This document shows positions 30,901 through 39,100 of a DNA stretch of 64,000 nt, piece by piece. The stretch covers positions 62,001 through 126,000 of the forward strand of contig CAVEPA010000007.1 in NCBI GenBank assembly GCA_963617485.1. Direction: 5' to 3'. A program made the translations under genes and the position numbers. A model generated the notes under the pieces. It was not told the origin of the DNA and searched no databases. It was given only the letters and a program-made list of their open reading frames with translations. The DNA is from UBA1757 sp963617485 (lineage in GTDB: Bacteria > Bacteroidota > Bacteroidia > Bacteroidales > UBA1402). Within the stretch, counting starts at the first letter, position 1; the number at the start of each line of letters is the position of its first letter.

Positions 30901-33162
30901 GCCGGTTCGTTCAGCTCGGCCGGTATTGCCGACCAGGGTAGCGGTAGCGTGAAGAACTGCTGGATTTACACCACCAACACTGCTGCCAAGGCTGTGAATG
31001 CCGTGCTGGGTACGCCTTCGCACAGCAATGCTCAGGAACCTCAGATTATCAACTGCTACTATAACCAGGATGCCGCCTACAATAATCCTGTCAGCACCCA
31101 CGGTCTTGCCAAGGCCATGCCGGTGCGGGCTTATCTGGATGGTCAGGTGGCCTTCCTGCTCAACGGCTTCTATCTGGAAAAACGTTATCAAGACAGCAAG
31201 AGCCTGACTGCCGGACAGCAATATCGCTACTGGCCGCTGGATAAACTGGATGGCAAGATAACGATGGCCAGCACCGCTTATTACGAAGACGATGTGGAAA
31301 CCTATGTGGAAGAGCGTTATCAGTATGCCGACTTTATTTACGCCGACGGTACTATTCCTTTGACGACCGATGTGCGCCACAATATGAACGAAACCTATTC
31401 GCCGGTTTACCCCGACGACTACATCTACTTTGGCCAGAGCCTGAGCTACAATATCGTTATGGGTGGTGGCAAGTCGGATGAATATCCGCATGCTGTGGCC
31501 CGTACCACCGACAAGAAACTGCTCCGTACCGATGCCGCCGACACGCGTGTTTACCGTGCACCGGGCTACTACCAGAGCAAGCAGATGTCTACCGTTTACT
31601 TCAACGGCCATGCCGCCTTTGTAGATGATTATGTGCTGACACCTGTAGCCGATGGCGGTATTTATGCGGCTGCCGAAACGATGGATGTCTACAAGACCTT
31701 GACGGCCATCGACTTTACCGGTCATGGCGATGCTTCTTGGCAAAGGGGCTGGAACGACGGTCTGTTCTATACGCCGCTGCTCGACTTCGAAGGCGTGTAC
31801 TCCTTCCAGACCGATGGTATAACGCGCAACCTGCTGGTTTACATCAATCCCGCCGATGGCGATGCTTCTTCGGCCGACAGCCGCACCGACGCTGCGCTGG
31901 CCACTTTCTCGAAAGACCCCGCCTACGACGATTACTATCAGGGCAACGGCTACCGTTCGGTAAGCAAGAACGAAATTGAAGTGATGGGCCACGTGGTATA
32001 TAACAACGGCGGCAACTACATTGCCTACAGCGACCACTTCCTGGTTGACAAGAACGACTTCAACGCGCCTATTGCCTATACCTTCGATACCGACAAGCGC
32101 ATGTGGTACCAGCGCGAGCCAGACAAGTTCATCACCTCGATGACCCAAGGTTGGGAAAGCGTCAGCCTGCCCTTCGAAGTGGAACTGCTCAGCACCAACC
32201 AAAAGGGTGAACTTACGCACTTCTACGGCGACAGCAACAAGGGCCACGAATACTGGTTGCGTGCCTATGCCGATGCCACCGAGGATGCCACCGCTTCGCC
32301 TGTTAGCTACACGGTGAACATGAACCGTCCCGCCAGCCAGAGCGGCGCGTCCAAGACGGCCACCAGTACCTTCCTCTGGGATTACTACTACGAGGGTACG
32401 ACCAGTGCCGGCGACAACACCGACGAAAATACCGACGCTTACCAGCGCCAGTACTACCAAAACGCCCGCGACTACGATGGCTACGCTTATCAGCAGGCAG
32501 CCACGCCTTACCTGGTGGGCTTCCCGGGCAGCAACTACTACGAGTTCGATTTGAGCGGCGGCTTCATTGCCCAGAATTCGGGCAGCGGAACGCCCGCCCA
32601 GCTGAACCGCCAGACCATCAGCTTTGTTTCGCAGACGGGTATCAGCATAGCCGTGAGCGACGATGAAACCAACGAGGCTGCTGTGGCCGCTTCGGGTTAT
32701 GCCTTCAAGCCCAACTACCTGAACCGCCAGTTGCCTGTAAGCACGGGTCTGGAAGCTTATTATGTGATGAACGACGAGGCTTCGGCCTTTGTACAGACCA
32801 CAGCCGCCATGACCGCTGCCCAGCGCAGCCTGTTGCCTTTCCGCTGCTACTTTGCCGCAGCCCAAAGCGCGGGCGAAGGTGGTAGTGCGCCGGCCTTGCG
32901 TAGTGCTCCCGACAAGCTGCTTATCGGCAACTCCGACGCTGAACCTGCTCCGCAACCCGACCTGACGGGCCTGCACGTATGGACCAAGCGCGGCCGCATC
33001 TGCATAAGCAACGCTACCGAAAACGAACTGACCCTGCCCATTTACAGCGGCACAGGCGTACTGGTAACCAAAGTGACCTTGCAGCCCATGGAGCAGCAGA
33101 CCGTGCCGGTGGGTAGCCGGGGCCTGTATCTGGTGGGTACAACCAAAGTGATAGTAAGATAA
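21901..33162 (+). CDS. Giant secreted VYGGG-repeat protein 1 (3753 aa), putative fimbria-associated adhesin
   Basis: The ATG at 21901 gives a signal peptide (MNRYFTVILILLTFSVSAKA, cleavage before QITIGG). A TTG 6 bases upstream is less likely. Residues about 25-1685 are a long array of roughly forty degenerate units centred on VYGGG, IFGGG or LYGGN with alternating beta strands (TxVNI, GGxV), as expected for a right-handed beta-helix. Residues about 1709-2711 hold a second repeat type (LTxEEYxxLT blocks with YxxG and YVC). A GLUG-like motif lies near 2954-3025, a WESVSLPFEV region near 3415, and the last 60 residues (GLHVWTKRGRICIS to LYLVGTTKVIVR) resemble a Bacteroidales surface-protein C-terminal domain. 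Distribution and function are unknown to me. Cotranscription with pilins suggests a surface adhesin or pilus partner. Confidence 0.8.
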   Translation: MNRYFTVILILLTFSVSAKAQITIGGSVYGGGRNGAVGTGNTPAAQVATAADFEAATVAAQSTATMVTVNSGSLNNIYGGGEKGNSKGQTNVVLRGGSINGSVYGGAMMADIEGYSHVNIDAANLRSDLVLANVYGGNDIAGNISQLAYVESTYASDLDKAVADGGKRCYVLNLFGGGNGDYADSLYTGSLERPTLAQAEIHLTSGCYYQIFGGGNMATVTANTTIDLQNRTQLRFHASQNADGSYSFDDEIPEYQFERVFGGNNKVAMDIRPTWNLQKASVENLYSGGNAGDMTYHTGILLEIASADMTVYNVYGGCRMANVSNSATVTVSDGIITNVYGGNDISGNVYGGTQVNIQSSVLGDVYGGGNGSYAYTDNIKLKDDAQYSDIFYEIPGVDYENLPSDISLLSAQALNAYRPNAENVTISLSGKSDAEPTYIGGSVYCGGNSATLRSTSGNLEAASATLKLGSYVIANHIFLGSNGANMVARDQAGDMLRVLRDGPVDYDATAQGKYSLMDLTDHDTFEEYMKGVEVAIKPQVGFVDDYVDYSSKVGSVYVGGNVGSMSATGYFNLSFLQKVVVFEKLVGGCNNANISAGAYNAYHEGGLTSYSATKVIMNVEGMKLQPMKLTANADGTFTFAENRNADGLLVGGNIYGGCYESGYINGGVEINIKQDAISSSVSDADRQLIRDNVFSTALSAFGGGYGHNAEIWGDVTVNISNDANIIKVFGGGEMGVVGRTKGSAAPENLFHEPLTANTNISITGGTVGKIYGGGFEGLVTGNTKVMLDGGKVYDAMAGACNADIDGYAQMLMGSVNGGATTTVEHNVYGGNDFGGRIASAATYTGANGQNVTANTYVSYQKGIVGNSIYGGACGSYDYSVAPYSTKAAEAGFYYPKFETLPTGGDINTNSFVDIRTTAASDKADGNIYGGGRGFLNAKSGDAQLAIVDMKQSYVLLRSQNATGLVADNILGGGYYSVVEHTLVDALSGRANILYGGTYGASATLMDENVSYDCNTTTVNLKGIKYDQLNVFGGGANTGARITYVNLLEGYVKDVYGGSNMEGVCDSTFVDVPASGKEFIAHAIYGGAYGSSDNLPCDVLVANVNFASDQAYVSGGELFGGNNNARASQKTFVTVSAPLRTAAGATLASVFGGGQGVNSVAGYTNVTLNSGAQVGNVYGGGDAGKVYGYYNDNSGAATYYNQTSHPEHPYAHWAFEAPVAGGNWSTAAASPNTNIYINEGATAQYVYGAGYGSQATVSGNTYVLLNGGKVENDIFGGGYSGNVQAMAASDLGAGGTIPADQTDNIYTYVFVRGGAVNNVYGGGYNGHVGLSGIASQASTDATNPNTRVEVGLLEGSSFTDGVPAITRSLYGGGYKGAVYGLAKVQIFNGYTGYTYNAAGHYEENLNYQGSTAKLLKENGNVFGGGYGEGATVDRTEVYLWNGTVRNSLYGGGEIAAIGRGSVNDDKKTATISLPGKTLVEMYGGLVAGNIFGGGRGYAVDAYGNTQNGEMGYSDGYTFGHTEVHLRRGTVGTDDTVLEGDGNIFGGGNIGYVYTATGTKDASDGYYYNNGLLTEDCRVLIAPYAKVLEAVTIDGTSYGVGEFVPTEKLNTLSASDAAWSKIDNLGITIGNAVFAGGNVSAGSDKVYANAKTVFGNATASVTDIFNKDFVVIGGDGIGGLYGDGNLTFVDGYRELNITNYGTDYYNLNNQLTYEQYMMLTDRERAYFELQYMSNVAHTYEFYECLHADYYGEIYYRKGQKLPASAFEALGLTDEEKTHWIQSSKNFDTGDKVSQDEYNLMDDAEQANWDLFGFCTLYAGRMINTIQRADFCGVFGSRIVMRGARDRVPSTVDYTYYTINRVDEVSLNQMPDPKNPTDASQNHGNYFGIYSVVNYLGALTSDVEFESERVTDNTDASYAPDGRSYYDWKSANLNNRKRNNGTSRNEVALASGVWLEIVDKSTETAGEKIYGPITGVVQLDLINVATGEGGGYVYAKNIHGVKTKLSLKQVTLTAANQGAVSYKEFSYADAVQADHMQTSGNFVNSLKRIVDDCYPENNAYVGSDAAPAHYWYVRGDFYVYEQNISAYTGSSQAYAESITIPLTITAEAQGRLRLESVNENLYAYWNDSYDIDKYQSPLDANAIIVQGVTYQKNDPISYWTYSRLTDEEKLLFTDETYVCSKAVSYNGKDYAKGAVLLPSEYAAMPTDQYVCEYDFVDGDAAYTEGTVLTQAQWESLSASNQDKCATVRSFFNISNALSHDEGFLLTFDWDNPDIWNDYYQHAATAGDADQQVVRKSVYDTYDATTKAAYVTAPSLRSTTTSVMGQLQYTQGDLIEKEIYDYQAQVTTDLAANGLTDTRTGQASFEKAWVAKQACKFTDNGRDYNYVEGACISDTEYQAFSATGKAYFTQGMLCTKTYQRGEDEYYLRGSVLTLADYNTLLAEDAEIADHFSDPYICTKDGAWGGSLFVQTNNYPALKYANLTAAERQNFTYNYDALDLMSENFNASDILHYQGGVGNHANAGKAIAKQNNYAEEEAIDYTARYEGEDMTADNCLAEEVLVTRDGSQLMTNMLKMGDILKNTAYESLTNEQFKFTPITASGTDDADKVFYVVKEGFQTGDNYYTVGNQITEAIYQGMTSSNKNKVALISRSSLPNYPTGSETKSYYFCTRKYTAISPHTDINGVSYAVGDEVPVGTIISADHYNTLTNEQKNFEIDGKIPTSLTTLYVSREVDINQLSQDKIVTVIYWYEYIESDETGMSYETIRERHIVNIRIHFESGVPTIGELLPPSTVLPSTAVGLNTPTIEEGAYELLGGGWEMYSNEADAYAHKNGAEYVNRNTPMYWYQDGYYVAYYAKSYLGKTYSNPVQFSVANYHRMSEVMSNTHSETLEDNSTVTVNDYMYLNDAIKAGKRAPKVYIKDNADMEAFASFFNKTLTEENLDLVRGGSGIDFILAGDVALSGSWTSLGDDSQCFEGNFHGDGHALTGLDHSLFGNLCGKVYNLGVAGSFSSAGIADQGSGSVKNCWIYTTNTAAKAVNAVLGTPSHSNAQEPQIINCYYNQDAAYNNPVSTHGLAKAMPVRAYLDGQVAFLLNGFYLEKRYQDSKSLTAGQQYRYWPLDKLDGKITMASTAYYEDDVETYVEERYQYADFIYADGTIPLTTDVRHNMNETYSPVYPDDYIYFGQSLSYNIVMGGGKSDEYPHAVARTTDKKLLRTDAADTRVYRAPGYYQSKQMSTVYFNGHAAFVDDYVLTPVADGGIYAAAETMDVYKTLTAIDFTGHGDASWQRGWNDGLFYTPLLDFEGVYSFQTDGITRNLLVYINPADGDASSADSRTDAALATFSKDPAYDDYYQGNGYRSVSKNEIEVMGHVVYNNGGNYIAYSDHFLVDKNDFNAPIAYTFDTDKRMWYQREPDKFITSMTQGWESVSLPFEVELLSTNQKGELTHFYGDSNKGHEYWLRAYADATEDATASPVSYTVNMNRPASQSGASKTATSTFLWDYYYEGTTSAGDNTDENTDAYQRQYYQNARDYDGYAYQQAATPYLVGFPGSNYYEFDLSGGFIAQNSGSGTPAQLNRQTISFVSQTGISIAVSDDETNEAAVAASGYAFKPNYLNRQLPVSTGLEAYYVMNDEASAFVQTTAAMTAAQRSLLPFRCYFAAAQSAGEGGSAPALRSAPDKLLIGNSDAEPAPQPDLTGLHVWTKRGRICISNATENELTLPIYSGTGVLVTKVTLQPMEQQTVPVGSRGLYLVGTTKVIVR
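21971..26957 (+). repeat. VYGGG repeat array of giant protein 1
   Basis: About forty coding repeats of variable length, on average near 38-40 residues. The anchors include SVYGGGRNGA, NIYGGGEKGN, NLFGGGNGDY, DVYGGGNGSY, KIYGGGFEGL, NVFGGGANTG, DIFGGGYSGN and NIFGGGNIGY. Between anchors the pattern is T-x-V/I-N/T-hydrophobic, then GG or SG, then a strand. DNA copies are diverged, so this is an old protein-level repeat. Confidence 0.85.
27024..30033 (+). repeat. Second repeat type in giant protein 1 (LTxEEYxxLT blocks)
   Basis: About ten irregular units with a pattern like Y-x-x-G-x-x-L-(T/S)-x-x-x-Y-x-x-L-T-x-x-x-K-x-x-F. Examples are LTYEQYMMLTDRERAYFELQ, VSQDEYNLMDDAEQANW, WTYSRLTDEEKLLF, LTQAQWESLSASNQDK, LTLADYNTLLAED and ISADHYNTLTNEQKNF. 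Several units follow a strand pair such as YVCSKAVSYNGKDYAKG. I do not recognise it as a named domain. Confidence 0.65.
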
Positions 33163-36100
33163 TGAGATTTATCTATATGATGAAAACTGCGAAAACCATG
33201 CATACTGCGATAAGATATAAATCGGCTAAACTCTTGGCCGCTCTTGCCTTGCTTTTGACTTCTCCGCTGGCCCTGGCTCAAACCAGCAGCGAGGATGCCG
33301 GCTATGTTATCTATAACGGAAGCTATTATTTGGGTGGCACCAATACAACTGGCATTTCCTCGTTCAACCCTTCTACCTGCCTTTGGACAGGCACTTCGGG
33401 CGGCAAATGGCAGAATAGTGCGGGGTATTATCTGAGGTATAACAATGGATTGGCGTTGACCGACAATTCCAACAACGCAACGAACTTTACAGCGGGTAGT
33501 TCAGAAAGTGGTACGAATGGGCAGACTCTTTATTATCCTTATTCGAGTTGGCGTTCTTATTATATCCGTTACAATAATGGATGGAGTACATCTCGCAACA
33601 CCCAAGGACGCATTCTTTTTGCCGTTACCAAAGAATATTATGCGCCCAGTTCTACCGAGCCTACCATAACGGCCACCGACGGCACACTATTCGAAAGTTT
33701 GGGTAGCAAAAACTTTGGCTATACCGCTGCCCAATACCGCCCAGCCTATTACAACTATAAGTTCTATAATGGTGCGAGCCACTATTGCCTCACCGAAACC
33801 AGCAATTCCACCGCGTCGGCTCCCGGCAACGAAACTTTCACCTACACATGGTCGTTGCTCAATGCCGATGGCACTGCCTATACCGGCACGAACGTCAGTG
33901 TGGGCTCAGACGGTACGGTAACCTACGTCAGTGCCTTCGACGAACCCACTACGCTTACGCTGCGCCTTAAGGCTCAAAGCACCAGTACCAGTTTTACCAA
34001 AGAGCAGAGCATCAGCTTTAAGGCTGCTACCCGAGTGGTTTACGATAATGTGCTACCCGAGATACAGTCAGATGCCAGCAGTAGCCAATTGGTGCTGCCC
34101 GCCTTTTCTGTGGTGGATGCCAAAGGCAAGGTGCTGAGCGGTAAAAACATCGACTACACTCAGTCTGGCTGTCCCTTCAATATCGTTGACGGCCATTTGG
34201 TTATAAGCGCACTCTGGTACTCAACGAATGCTGTTACGGCTTCTTTCGCCGGCGACGATGACTATATGGCCAGTTCGGTGGTTTACACCATTCTTTTCTA
34301 CGACCAGGCTGCCCTCGACAATGTTGTGGTGGCACCCGATATTGCCGTTACGCCCGCCACGGCCACGCTCGACTTGGGTCTAAGCCAGACTTACCAGATT
34401 CCGGCTTCCATTACCGTGCAGATTAGCTCTTGCGAAGCATGTTCCGTATTGGAATTTGAGGCTGGCAAGCTGTATTATCGTCCTGCCGACAACAAGATTT
34501 ACGCCACCCCGCCTGCAACCAGCTCCACTTCCGAGACCCGCGCCTTGGAATCTGTCACTTGGGACTATGGCAGTGGCGACAGCTATTTCAGTGCCGATGT
34601 TACAGGCAACAACTTGCAGTTGAGCCGCAACACCACCAAGGCTGCCGACGACCTCAACTTCACTTTGAAGGCTACGGCCGTGTATGCAGGCTCGGTTAGT
34701 AGGACAGCAACGGCTCAGGTGCAGATTCCGTTCTCGTATTCGAATCTGTCGGCCATTTATCCCACTACCGCCGATTTTTCGATGGCTAATGGCGAAACGG
34801 TCGCTTTGGCTTATACCTACGCTTTGGCGGACGGTAGCGGCCGGCCGTATATCAATGTCAGCTTCAGCAGCTCCGACAACAGTGTTGCCACGGTAGATGC
34901 CAATGGTAATATCAGCGGTGTGAACGAGGGTACGGCCACCATTACCGTTCAGAGCAAGAATCAGGACGGCAGCAACGGCCCTTCGGCTACGGTAACGGTG
35001 ACGGTAAGCGCCGGCAGCGGTACGCAGAGCGATCCGTTCCGCATTGTCAGTGTCGACGGGCTGGAAAAACTCAACAGCAACAAGAGCAGCTACTTTGTGG
35101 TGGCTGCCGATTTCGACGCTTCGTCCTTCACGACAACGGTCAGCAACTTTAGCGGCACTTTCGATGGCAACTTTAGGGTAATCAGCGGCTTGACCCAACC
35201 TTTGTTCGCGTCGCTCAGCGGCGCGACCCTGCGCAATGTGGTACTGGACGATGTGAATATCTCGGCCAGCGGTAACGTGGGTGCCATAGCCAACGAGGCC
35301 AGTGGCGCAACGCGTATTTACAACTGTGGTGTCAGGTCCACCACGGCTTCCACTATCAGCGGTACGCAGGATGTTGGCGGCATCGTGGGCCAGATTTCGG
35401 GCAATACCCGCGTTATCAACTGCTACAGCTTTGCCGACATTACGGGCGGTAACTACAAGGGCGGTATTGTGGGTCGCAACGAGGCTACTTCTACTACCCA
35501 GAGCAACGTGGGTTCTCAGGCCATGGTGATGAATTGTATGTTCTACGGCGATATTGCCACAGGCGGCTATGTGGCTCCCGTGTTTGGCGGCAACGATATC
35601 AGCAATGCCAGCAACCTGAACACCTTCAATTATTTCCGCTACGAATCGGCTTATTGTAAGAACGGCAATATTACCACCTACAACTGTGCGCTGGCTGCCG
35701 AAGAGCGTTACTTGACCCGTTTCGAGTTCTATCGTCTGATGCTGAACTCCAACCGTCATCTAGCAGCCTGGTACGCCACGGGCAGTGCCAGCAACTACGG
35801 CGATATGGCCAAATGGGTGCTGGACAAGAGCATCGCGCCTTATCCGGTGCTGAAGCCTCAGGGCATCTATCCTTCCATAATCAACTTCGATGCCGAGAAC
35901 GCGCCGGTGGGTGCCGAGCGCAACCGGGGCGGCAAGCTGGGTACACTGACGGTGAATATCAGCCAGGGCAGCAATGCTCCCAGCGGTGCCAGCATCACCA
36001 CTTCCACCTTGACGCTGAACATCACCGACAAGGATACGGCCAACTACAACTACAACTATTACAAGGTGCAGCTGCCTTACTACAACCAGGTGGGTACGGG

Positions 36101-39100
36101 CAATTATACCAACAACAAGGTGGTGACCGGCTGGAAGATTTCCGTGTCGGGCGGCAGCACCAGCTTTACCACGGCCTCTTACGATGCGCCCCACTACAAC
36201 TTTGCCGACCCCAAGTGTACCGAAAAAGACAACTATGCCTCTTCGGGCCGCGTGTTTGCCCAGGGCGGCTATTTCAATGTGCCGGATGGAGTAACTTCCA
36301 TCAGCATTGAGCCTTATTGGGGCACTGCGGTGTATCTTTCTGAGTCTACCTACGATTTGGTGTACAGTACCGGTTATTCTTCCTCGTTGGTCAGCACTAT
36401 GGGTACGCGCTATTCCAACGGCAGCTCCTACAATATCAACGGTAGCAATCAAACCGTGTATACCGGCTTGACCAATGCTATGAATGCCCTGCCTTCGTCG
36501 GGTACGGTCTACGACAATGCCCTTGTGCTGGTGGGCAATTATACGCTTTATTGCGGTTCTACGGCCAACTTCAGTTCCTCCAAGGCCTTTACGGTGATGT
36601 CGGCCGACCTGGATATGGATAACGAACCCGACAATAGCTTTATCTACCAACACACCGACCGCTTGGTTTTTGCGCCTATCCGTTTCGACTTCCTCAACTG
36701 GATAGGTGTAGGTATGGCCCAAAAGGTAACGGGTACCACCCAGATGCCTAATCAGGGCATTGTTGAGCCCAAAGGATGGTTCGAGATTACCAATACTTGC
36801 GTGGTGCGCTTTACTGAGTTTGAGTACGATTACAGTGGAAAATCCACCTCGCCCCTGATTCTGCTGGGCGGTATCTACGAGCAGATTACCTCTTCGCATG
36901 ACGGCACTACCACGAATACTTCCTTTATCCTTTTGGGCGACAATGCTTACTTCAAGGAATTTCAGAATGGTATCCATTCCGATGCTTCTAGTGCAACACC
37001 GCATAACCCCATTTCCGTTACGGGCGGTTACTACGAGAAGTTCTATCTGACAGGTACTTTCAAGCCTGCTGCCAATACCAATACCGACAATGCCGAGTGC
37101 TACATCAACGGTGGTTACTTTGGCGAGTTGGCCGGTGCGGGTCAGGAGAAACTGAACGGTAACGTCACTTTCCTTATCGACAATGCCGATATAAAGGAGT
37201 TCTACGGTGGCGGTATCAACGAGGCTAACCCTATTGCAGGCAATATCAGCACCACCATCAACAACAGCTATGTAGAAAAGTTCTGTGGCGGACCCAAGTT
37301 CGGCAATATGGCTACGGGCAAAACGGTAACCACCATAGCCGATGGCACTACTTTCGGCACTTATTTTGGCGCGGGTAACGGCGGTACTTCCTATTACAGA
37401 AATCCTACCCAGAATAAATCGAATGCGGCAAATTACAGTTGGTCTACTTGGTCCAGTGATTTTAGCCGTGGTTCCTACACTTCCGGTTGGGGTATTGCTA
37501 CCAATTACGAATACGAATTCTTTGCATGGGCAGGTGGCAATAATACGCAAAATGTGGGCCGTTTTTATGTGAACTATGCTTCTTTGTCGCTGGCCAAGAC
37601 CAACAATGTCAGCTCTACGCTGAGCAACTGCACCATTTTGGGCGATTTCTACGGCGGTGGCAATCTGGCACAGGTGAGTGGCAATGCGGTATCGGAACTT
37701 TCGGGCTGCACGGTTTACGGCAATGTTTTTGCCGCCGGTTACTCGGCTGCGGTACCTACGGTAACGGTGTTCAATACATCGGCTTTCCAGACCGAGCCTT
37801 CGTACAATGGTAATGTGGGTGTCTACAACCAGGCTGTTTTCCCCGCTTCTACCGAGTATACTTGGTCTAATACGGGCAGCACGAGCAATCCCTTCAGCAC
37901 CAGCGATGGCAACAACTATATCTATACTTCCGTAGACCTGAGTAGTCTGGGTGTGGTAAGCGGTACGGCCACGGTAACGGTAACGGGCAACTCGCATGTG
38001 TACGGTTCGGTGTTTGGCGGCGGTAACGAAAGCCAGACCAAGGGCAATACCACGGTGAATGTCGGCGGCACTGCTTTGATAGAGACCAGCGTCTATGGCG
38101 GTGGCAACAAGGCCGATGTGAACGCCGCTACTACGGTGAACATTCAGGGCGGTCAGGTGAACGATGCCGTTTACGGCGGCGGTGCTTTGGCCAATACGGG
38201 CAATACCGAGGTGAATCTTCTGGGCGGCCATGTGAACGATGTCTATGGCGGCGGTTTGGGCCGTGTTGCTTCCGGCACCGAAACGGCCGTGGCTGCCAAG
38301 GTGGGTTCTACGCTGGTGAATGTGGGCTCTACTTCGGGCAGCGGCAGCAAGGTGCTGGGCTCGGTGTTCGGCTGCAACAACCAGAACGGTACGCCTACCG
38401 ACAATGCCACAGTGCGTGTTTACCGCACAGTGGCCAAGGGTACGGAAACATCCGATAATCCTTATCATATTTACGCCGTGTTCGGCGGCGGCAACAAGGC
38501 TGCCTACGACCCCGAACCTTCGTTGGGTACTTCTTGCACCAAGACCACTTCGGTAGAGGTCTATACTTGCGACAACTGGATACAATATGTGTACGGCGGC
38601 GGTAATGCCGCTTCGGCCCCGGCTACGCATGTGTACATCGAGGGCGGCCATTTCGACTATGTCTTTGGTGGCGGTAACGGTAAAACCGAAGAAGGCCAGC
38701 CCGTGAACATGGGTGCCAATGTGGGCTACTATCAGGATACCGATGCTGCCGACAACACTTCGCACGGGGCTGAATATGGCACGGGCAAGGCTACGACCGA
38801 AATCCACGATGGTGTTATCAACCACTTGTTTGGCGGCAGCAACTCGCGCGGCAATATCCGTCTGGCTGCCATTACCGAGTTGGAGCATGGTACTTGCGAC
38901 TTCCAGATTGGCGAGGCCTACGCGGCCGGCAACGAAGCCTTTATGGACGGCGAGGCCATTCTGAACATCGGTTGTATTCCGGGCATGGCGGTGCTTTACG
39001 GCGGTGCTAAGAACGCCAATATCAATAACAGCGTTTCGCTTACCATTACCAGCGGTACTTACGGCCAGATTTTCGGCGGCAACAACGCCGGTGGCAGCAT

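Noticed and set aside
24763..32976. Long open frame on the minus strand opposite giant gene 1 (about 2700 codons)
   Set aside because: It is antisense to a clearly coding, signal-peptide-bearing gene. It is open only because GGC/GCC-rich repeat codons give few stops in reverse. It has no start context, domain or hydrophobic pattern of a real protein.
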